A stretch of DNA of 64,000 nt from Eriocheir sinensis (taxonomy: Eukaryota; Arthropoda; Malacostraca; Decapoda; Varunidae): positions 23,281,040 to 23,345,039 of the forward strand of contig NC_066517.1 of the NCBI RefSeq assembly GCF_024679095.1, in the 5' to 3' direction. The notes below the pieces were generated by a model. It had not been told where the DNA came from, did not search any database, and saw only the letters and a list, made by a program, of their open reading frames with translations. Below, piece by piece: positions 53,562 through 64,000 of this stretch (position 1 is its first letter; the number at the start of each line of letters is the position of its first letter). The position numbers were made by a program, and so were the translations under genes.

Positions 53562-53592
<31 letters not shown>

Positions 53593-53663
53593 ATTGTTGT
53601 TGATCTTCTTCTTCTTCTTCTTCTTCTTCTTAGCTCGTTCTCCTCTTCCGTCCTCTACTACTA

Positions 53664-53742
<79 letters not shown>

Positions 53743-53750
53743 GCCCACTC
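53281..53750. repeat. Trinucleotide repeat cluster
   Basis: (GGT)n at 53478-53525, (TTG)n at 53567-53601, (CTT)n at 53603-53631, (ACT)n at 53655-53698 and (AAT)n at 53698-53740 follow within 270 bp. Confidence 0.95.
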
Positions 53751-53754
53751 GTTA

Positions 53755-53880
53755 GGTCAGGCCTCGTAACAGCTTCATATCTTATTAATTGACCTGTTCG
53801 GGCGAGAAGGTCAACTCAAGTATATAGGTTAATGCTCCATACATACGATAAGGCATCTGTTCTAACATTTATATAGTTCC
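53755..53880 (+). repeat. Dispersed repeat D, second copy
   Basis: GTCAGGCCTCGTAACAGCTT, ACCTGTTCGGGCGAGAAGGT and CATACGATAAGGCATCTGTT match 21935-22080. Confidence 0.8.
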
Positions 53881-54289
53881 CGAAGTGGGCGGTGGGGAGA
53901 TCTTGGGGGGCGGGGAGGAGAAGGGGGGATAGGGAGCGCGGCGGAGTAGCATTAGAAACAATTAATATCCTTCTGTTTCTACAAGATCCAAATGACAGAA
54001 TCTATGCCATAAACACTAAGGTTGAGCTAAATGAACACTTGTGCCTTATAGATAATAGAACTGAAAATAGAAATACGCACGAGAGCATGGTTGTGTTTTG
54101 TTGCGTAGTGCGAAGCTTACCAAGTACCGAGGAAGAGGTGTGTGCTCAGGTGTGTGTGGGAGGGGGAGGGTCGCTAGGAACTCACCTGGGAGCCAATTGG
54201 GTGCCAGCCTGGAATAGTTTTGGAACCACTGGACTCATACTTTTCGCATTCCTTATATCATCTCTCCTTTTCTGATATTTCTGATGGTA

Positions 54290-54890
54290 AGAGAACCGGG
54301 TAGGGCACGTAGTAATGGGTTTAAATTGGATAAACTCAGATACAACGAGGACATAGGCAAGAACTGGTTTACGAAGAGAGTGGTGGATGCATAGAACAGG
54401 CTTGGCAGTCATGTGGTGAGTGCCAATACGATAGACCAGAGGCTCTCAATATTGTTTCAGTGGTGGCACCCTGAACTTATATAAACCCTTTTGTGGCACC
54501 CCTTTTTAACCCCTCCCCCCCCGCCCCCCTCCCCTCCTCACATGAATCAATGAATTAAGATTATTATCCATACTTACACCAAAATTAACATATTGTATCA
54601 GTACACGCCCAAACAGAACTCATCAGTCGAATTAGATTAACTTAAGTGTTATAAATGCAGACTAACATAAAAAAGAATCAAAAAAAGTGATTCAAAATTT
54701 ATTATGATCTTGTGGCACCCCTAGGCACTGTCCGCGGCTCCCAGTTTGAGAACCTCTGCGATAGACACATTAAGAAAATAGATAAATTCATGCATAGTGG
54801 TGTCAGGTGGGGTTAGATTCGCAGGAGCTGCCTTGTGTATTGGTCCATCGATCTCCTGCAGACTCCTTATGTTCTTATGTTCTTATGTTT
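54290..54890 (+). mobile_element. LINE ORF2 C-terminus split by an hAT-like insertion
   Basis: The plus strand encodes SNGFKLDKLRYNEDIGKNWF, TKRVVDA, a stop where Trp is expected, NRLGSHVVSANTID, then after the insertion LRKIDKFMHSGVRWG. This is the usual end of a CR1/RTE-type LINE ORF2 (RVVDxWNxLPxxVVxAxxxxxFKxxLDKFM). It ends with TTCTTATG repeats. Removing the insertion and one target copy restores the frame. Confidence 0.85.
54437..54758. mobile_element. 322-bp non-autonomous hAT-like element
   Basis: Terminal inverted repeats are CAGAGGCTCTCAA and TTGAGAACCTCTG. The perfect 8-bp target duplication CGATAGAC lies at 54429-54436 and 54759-54766. These are the hallmarks of hAT transposons. 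The body has TGGTGGCACCC / TTGTGGCACCCCT near both ends and no transposase. Confidence 0.93.
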
Positions 54891-54969
54891 TCCCCTCTCG
54901 TGACGCCAAATCCCACACCAACTCAACTCCAATTCCCCGTAAGACACAATCTACTGTTTACTTTGGAGC

Positions 54970-55320
54970 ACGTGACCTTGGGGAGACGGACAGGAAAGAA
55001 GAGAGAAGGAAAGAAAACAAGAAAGAAAAGAGGAGAGAGAAGAACGAAGACAAACAAAAAATAGAAAGACACAGAAAGGGAAAAAGACTTGTGATTTTGA
55101 CGAGACACAGAAAGGACAGAAAGAAGGAAAAAACTAGGAAAAAAGAGAAGGAGAAAAACAAAAATAAAGAGAAAGACACAGAAAGGGAAAAAAGACGGGC
55201 TGCATGTGATTTTGACGAGACACAGAAAGGAAAAAAAGAAGGAAAAAACTAGGAAAAAAGAGAAGGAGAAAAACAAAACAACGAGAAAGAAAGAAAGGGA
55301 AAACATCAACTTAACTGGAC
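54970..55320. repeat. Purine-rich tandem units
   Basis: GATTTTGACGAGACACAGAAAGG occurs at about 55094 and 55209, followed each time by AAAAACTAGGAAAAAAGAGA. Open frames on both strands are composition artefacts. Confidence 0.85.
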
Positions 55321-55449
55321 GTGACCTTGGCGAGAGGGAGGGAAGGGAGACTCGAGGTAGACACGGAGGAAAGGAAAATCAAATCAGGTGTTAGGGAATC
55401 CAGGTCAGGTTAGGTCAGGCATGGCAAGGTTGGCGTGTCGTGAGCGCTC

Positions 55450-55628
55450 GTGTTGTGCTTCTTATTCATAAACCAAACTGGTCAGCCGCGGGTTAGGGAG
55501 GGAGGGAGAGAAAGGGAGAGAGGGAGAGAGGGAGGGGAGTATGGTAACCTAGATTTCGTTATCGAGCGTCAGAATCTTAGCGTGCGGACAGCGTGCATGG
55601 CGAACGATCTATCAGAGTGTGTGTGTGT

Positions 55629-55665
<37 letters not shown>

Positions 55666-55740
55666 CAGTGGGCGGTATCTGTGTTTCTGTCTGTCTCATG
55701 TCTGTTTTTACTCTCATTCATTTTCTCTCTCGCTCTCTCT

Positions 55741-55805
<65 letters not shown>

Positions 55806-56060
55806 CTATCTACTACTACTACTACTACTACTACTACAACTATTACTATAAAAAAAACACCACAACCACCACGCAAAAAAAAAATTACACGACATATTTT
55901 CTGCAATCCTTTCTCCTGCAACATTACCACCACCACCACCACCACCACCACCACCCTCATCACCACCACCACCACCCTCATCACCACCACCACCACCGCC
56001 ACCACAGGAAGTAGGACACCTTAACTTCACATCCACGTAGCAAGTTCAAGGTCGCGAGAG
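55450..56060. repeat. Microsatellite cluster (GT, CT, TATC, TAC, CAC)
   Basis: (GT)n at 55617-55661, (CT)n at 55749-55789, (TATC)n to 55810, (TAC)n at 55811-55838 and (CAC)n at 55927-55997. No credible gene. Confidence 0.93.
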
Positions 56061-56079
56061 GGAATCATTCTTAAGTGGG

Positions 56080-58920
<2,841 letters not shown>

Positions 58921-59009
58921 AACATGTTTCACGGGATTAAAGTTTCGCAAAATGAAAGAAAAAAAAACTTAATTAATAAAACACAAAAGAAAACGAAACA
59001 CAGACGAAC

Positions 59010-62000
59010 TAACGAAGGTGAACTTGGGTAATTTGAAAGGGAAAAAAAGAGAGAAAAAAAGAACTCGCTCTCTTGTTTATCGTTTTGTGCTTCTAAAGGA
59101 AATAAAGAGAAAGTGGAAGATGGAAAAGGAGACGGAAGAGAAAGGAAAAGAAAGAAAGAAAAGGAAGGGAAATAAAGGGAACGTGTGATATTTGAAGGGA
59201 AAGGAAAATGAAGAAAAAAAATGTTCTAGTTTATTGTTTTGTGCTTCTAAAGGAAATAAAGAGAAAATTAATGAAGAGGGAATAACAGGGAAGAGAAAGA
59301 AATGGAAAGGAAGAGAAAGAAAAAAAAGGAAAAGAAAGGAAAATAAGTAAAAGAGATGGAAATGAGAAAGAGGAGAAAGAAATGGAAATGAAGAGAAAGG
59401 AAAAAAAGGGAAAAGGAAGGAAAAGAAATCGAACTTGTGTTATATAAAATCTTCTACTCTAAAAAGGGAGGAAAGGAGAGAGGAATGGAAAACAGGAGGA
59501 AGGGAGGAAGGGAGAGCAGAGAAAAGGACGAAGAGAGGGAGAGAAAGACATGGAATAAATAAGAGGAAGGAAGGAAGAATAAAAAAAAGGAAGGAGGATG
59601 AAGAGACAAAGTAATGGAGATGGAAAATTAAAAAGAAAAGAAAAGAAAGAAAGAAAAGGAAAGAAGGAAAATATAGGGAACGTGTGTTATTTTGAAAGTG
59701 GAAAAACTGTATTAATCTTTGTATTATTTTCCGTTTTGCTTCTAAAGGAAATAAAGAAGAGTATAAGGAATGGAAATGAGAAGGAAAAGAAAGAAAATAA
59801 TTAACAGATAGCTAAACAGAAGGACCTTGTACTGTCCAAACCCCTTATGCAAGAGTTAACCAGCATCTCCATTCTTTCATCCCCTTCACTGGTAAACTAT
59901 AGAACAGTCTTCCTTCATCTGTATTTCCTCCTGCCTATGACCTGACCTCTTTCAAGAACAATGTATCAAGACACCTCTCCACCCGAAATTGACCTCTCTT
60001 GTGGCTACTCCTTACTCTTATCTTTTATGTGAACGGCGAGTAGCGGGCATTTTTTTTTTCTCCCTCTTTTTGTTGTCCTTGAACCGTTTTCTTTGATGTA
60101 AAAAAAAATGAAAGGGGAAAAACTAAATTACTTTCACTTTCCATTTTGCTTCTAAAGGAAATAGAAAAAGTAGAAGGGATGGAAATGTGAAGGAAAAGAA
60201 AGAAAATAATTAACAGATAACAAAAGAAAGGGAACTTGTACTTATTGAAAGGGGAAAAACTACATTACTCTCTCTGTGTTACTTACCGTTTTGCTTTTAA
60301 AGAAAATAAAGAAAAGTGAAAGTTATGGAAATGAGAAGGAAAAGAAGGAAAATAATTAATAGATAACAAACTAGAAGGAACTTGTAATTATTGAAAGGGG
60401 AAAAACTGTATTACTCTCTCTGTGTTACTTACCGTTTTGCTTCTAAAGGAAATAATGAAAAGTAGAAGAGATGGAAATGAGAAGGAAAAGAAGGAAAATA
60501 ATTAATAGATAACAAACTAGAAGGAACTTGTACTTATTGAAAAGGGAAAAAACTGTATTACTCTCTCTGTGTTACTTACCGTTTTGCTTCTAAAGGAAAT
60601 AAAGAAAAGTGAAAGTTATGGAAATGAGAAGGAAAAGAAGGAAAATAATTAACAGATAACAAAAGAAAGGGAACTTGTACTTATTGAAAGGGGAAAACTG
60701 TATTACTCTCTTTGTGTTACTTACCGTTTTGCTTCTAAAGAAAATAAAGAAAGTGAAAGTTATGGAAATGAGAAGGAAGAGAATGCGAGAAAAAGAAGAA
60801 GACGAAGGAAACCAAATTAAAGGGAACTTGAATTACTGAATGGGGAAAAAACTATATCACTTTCACTTTCTGCTTTGCTCCTGTGATGAATAGAAAAATG
60901 ATGAGAGGAAAATAAATGAAAAGGAGAGGAAAAGGAAGAAATGGGAAAGAAGGAAGGAAGGAATAGAAAACAAAAAAAGAAAAAGACGAAGGAAACTAAA
61001 TTAAGGGGAACTTGTAATTATTGAAAGGGGAAAAACTATATTAATTTTCCTTTCTCCTTCTCTCCTATATAATTAATAGAAAAATAACAAGAGGAAAATA
61101 TACGAAAAGGAGAGGAAAATAAGGAAATAAGTAAATAAAAAGAAAAGCTAAGGTAGACTTTTAATACAAGGCCTACAGGTGGGGAATAAAAATCTACTCT
61201 CCCTTTCTACTTCCCTCCTACAACGAATGATAGAAAATAAAAGGAAAATATGTGAGAAAGAAAGAAAAAAGAAAGAAAAAAAGAAAAATAAACTGAGGTA
61301 GACTTTTAATACAAGGCCTACAGGTGGGAAAATAAAAATCTACTTTCCCTTTCTACTTCCCTCCTACAACGAATGATAGAAAAGTAAAAGGAAAATATGT
61401 GAGAAAGAAATAAAATAAAATAAAAAATAAAGATAAACTAAGGTAGACTTTTAATACAAGGCCTACAGGTGGGAAAATAAAAATCTACTCTCCCTTTCTA
61501 CTTCCCTTCTACAACGAATGATGGAAAAATAAAAGGAAAATATGTGAGAAAGAAAGAAAAAAGAAAGAAAAAAAGAAAAATAAACTAAGGTAGACTTTTA
61601 ATACAAGGCCTACAGGTGGAAAAATAAAAATCTACTTTCCCTTTCTACTTCCCTCCTACAACGAATGATAGAAAAATAAAAGGAAAATATGTGAGAAAGA
61701 AAGAAAATAAAATAAAAAATAAAAATAAACTAAGGTAGACTTTTAATACAAGGCCTAAAAGTGGGAAAATAAAAATCTACTCTCCCTTTCTACTTCCCTC
61801 CTACAACGAATGATAGAAAATAAAAGGAAAATATGTGAGAAAGAAAGAAAAAAGAAAGAAAAAAAGAAAAATAAACTGAGGTAGACTTTTAATACAAGGC
61901 CTACAGGTGGAAAAATAAAAATCTACTTTCCCTTTCTACTTCCCTCCTACAACGAATGATAGAAAATAAAAGGAAAATATGTGAGAAAGAAAGAAAAAAG

Positions 62001-62120
62001 AAGGAAAATAAAATAAAAAAAAAGAAAATATCAAGCTGAAAGCAACTTGTGATTATTGAAAGGTTAAAAAATAGACCACTTTCGCTTTCTACTCTATTCC
62101 TGCAGGTAAAGAGAAGGGGA
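59010..62120. repeat. 3.1-kb satellite array, about 146-bp units, drifting in sequence
   Basis: Units share the order GGAACTTGTA..TATTGAAAGGGGAAAAACT, then a CTTACCGTTTTGCTTCTAAAGG-type step, then a purine-rich body. ACTTACCG recurs at 60281, 60427, 60574 and 60719 (spacing 146, 147, 145). GTAGACTTTTAATACAAGG recurs at 61153, 61298, 61443, 61590, 61735 and 61881 (145, 145, 147, 145, 146). Units at 60830-61140 are intermediate. A LINE tail interrupts at 59830-60110. Confidence 0.9.
59830..60110 (+). mobile_element. LINE 3'-end fragment inserted in the satellite
   Basis: The plus strand has the ORF2 C-terminal block SSVFPPAYDLTSFKNNVSRH, then CACCCGAAATTGACCTCTCT, GGCGAGTAGCGGGCATTTTT and CCTTGAACCGTTTTC. 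It is the longest copy of the tail family and shows that the tail belongs to a LINE. Confidence 0.85.
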
Positions 62121-62126
62121 GAGAAA

Positions 62127-62680
<554 letters not shown>

Positions 62681-62689
62681 ACCGGGTAT

Positions 62690-63424
62690 AGTGGAAGAAG
62701 GAAGGAAGAAAAGGAGGAAGGAAGAAGGAGGAAATAAAGAGAAAGTGGGAGGGTGGGAGAGAGAGGGAGAGAGAGGGATGGAAGATAAGAGAGAGGGAGG
62801 AAAGGAGAGAAAGAGGATGAAAGGAGGGAGAGAAAGAAATGGAGAAATAGGAAGAAGGAAGGAAATGGGAGGGAGAGAGAAGGGGAGGAAAGTAGAGAGG
62901 AATGGAAAATAGGAGGAAGGGAGGAAGGGAGAGTAGATAAAAGGGACGAAGAGAGGGAGAGAGAACGACATAGAGAAATAGAAGGAAAGAAGAGAGGAGA
63001 ATGAAGGAAGGAAGGAAGAGAGAGAAAGAAAGGCATGAAGAAAAAGGAAGGAAGGAATAAAAGAAGGAAGAGAGGGAATGAATATAAGAGAAAAGGAAGA
63101 AGGGAATTGAAAAGGATGAAGGGAAGGAGAAAAAGACATAGAGAAATAGAAGGAAGAAAGAAAGAAGAGAGAAAGATGAAGAAAGAGAGAGAAAGACACA
63201 GAGAAATCGAAGGAAAGAAGGAAAGAAATAAAATGGGAAAGAAAAGGAGGAAGAGAAAGAAGGAAAAGAATATAGAAGGAAATAGATCTTGATAACTTTT
63301 CAGGAAGAGGAAGGAAGGAAGGAAGGAAAAGGAAGTCCGCCAAGGAAAAAAAATTGGGCTGTTTTAATTTTTTTCCTTGAACCAAAAAAAAAAAAAAGGG
63401 AAAAAGAAAAAATGTATTAGTGTT

Positions 63425-63468
<44 letters not shown>

Positions 63469-63496
63469 ATATTAATACGAAGACCACCCTTGACCC

Positions 63497-63542
<46 letters not shown>

Positions 63543-63601
63543 CTTGAGCTTCACCCGGAAGGAAGAACTAGAAAAAAAGAAAGACAGCAAGAAAGAATGA
63601 C

Positions 63602-63665
<64 letters not shown>

Positions 63666-63777
63666 AGCGGAGGTGAGAGAAAGAAAGATAACAGAATAAG
63701 GAAAGGAACACACATACACACACGCACAGACAAACAAACAAACAAACATAAACAAACACACATACATACAAAAAAGT

Positions 63778-63817
<40 letters not shown>

Positions 63818-63818
63818 A
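62690..63818. repeat. Purine-rich GGAA-type minisatellite and terminal microsatellites
   Basis: GAAGGAAGG / GAGAGAAAG units fill 62690-63350. (GA)n follows at 63427-63463, (AC)n at 63501-63540, (GA)n at 63606-63654, a short (CAAA)n/(CATA)n stretch, and (AG)n at 63781-63816. Confidence 0.93.
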
Positions 63819-64000
63819 GTGAAACGTGGCCGGTGCTTCAAGTGCCAGCGGTTCGGACCCCACCAGGCAAAATGGTTCCTGCAGGCTGTGTGCGGGACCT
63901 TCCGTGGCCAGCACAACACAGAACAATGCTTGGCGAAACTCAAGGCAAAGGAGCCCGTCACCCGCCGCTACCCCAACTGCGACGGCTGCCATCATGCATG
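63819..64000 (+). pseudogene. Decayed LINE ORF1 zinc-knuckle region (partial)
   Basis: The plus strand reads GRCFKCQRFGPHQAKW, then VCGTFRGQHNTEQC, then PNCDGCHHA, the three-knuckle C2HC region of LINE (Jockey/I-type) ORF1 proteins, which bind the element RNA. In each knuckle at least one expected Cys is changed (to Trp, Phe and Tyr), so it is a degraded copy. The left side is cut abruptly by an (AG)n tract and the right side by the window end. The coding strand has more balanced codon use than the microsatellites around it. Confidence 0.82.

Noticed and set aside
53952..54070. Possible exon (ETINILLFLQDPNDRIYAIN...)
   Set aside because: It is an isolated open stretch without convincing splice sites, no recognised family, and is surrounded by repeats.

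Overview
This is a repeat-rich animal nuclear genome window, almost certainly arthropod and probably a decapod crustacean. Evidence seen: intron-rich genes with GT-AG splice sites, long dinucleotide and trinucleotide microsatellites, CCTAA/AACCT (TTAGG-type) blocks in introns, and many truncated LINEs, MITEs and minisatellites. The decapod assignment is inference. No prokaryotic, viral or CRISPR feature was seen.

Gene-bearing half (about 1-44 kb). Five protein genes can be assembled exon by exon from splice sites, reading phase and family resemblance. They are a MIF-family gene (minus, 994-2238), an XRCC4-like DNA-repair gene (minus, 7021-10362), a C1orf131/DUF4602 nucleolar protein gene (minus, 11776-15381 or beyond), CPSF1/CPSF160 (plus, 17509-40317, 21 coding exons, 1419 aa), and an unrecognised 281-aa basic/acidic protein gene (minus, 31243-34319). 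The last lies wholly inside CPSF1 intron 15 and has its own TATA box. C1orf131 and CPSF1 are divergent and share a 2-kb interval. Their products are housekeeping proteins of separate pathways (NHEJ repair, ribosome small-subunit processing, mRNA 3'-end formation) and nothing suggests one joint system.

Mobile DNA. Introns and intergenic stretches hold several families. These are a TTAA-flanked MITE with an internal 35-bp repeat (five copies), a TTAA-type short element that carries a piece of LINE reverse transcriptase (five copies, several beside CPSF1 splice sites), a 260-bp TA-flanked palindromic MITE, a 322-bp hAT-like element with a perfect 8-bp target duplication, a 1-kb foldback palindrome, and several LINE 3' ends (RNase H, RT C-terminus, zinc-knuckle ORF1).

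A recurring pattern is tandem duplication that starts at an exon edge and copies the splice site or stop codon into the neighbouring non-coding DNA. The last C1orf131 exon (both sides), XRCC4 exon 3, and CPSF1 exons 12 and 20 show it.

Gene-poor half (about 44-64 kb). No confident gene was found. The region alternates between pyrimidine-rich and purine-rich blocks, with very long (CT)n, (GT)n, (GTT)n and (CTT)n tracts. It also holds a 3-kb array of about 146-bp units that drifts gradually in sequence, and ends in a decayed LINE ORF1. All coordinates of multi-exon genes are hand-derived; exon joints are supported by phase but not by transcript data.
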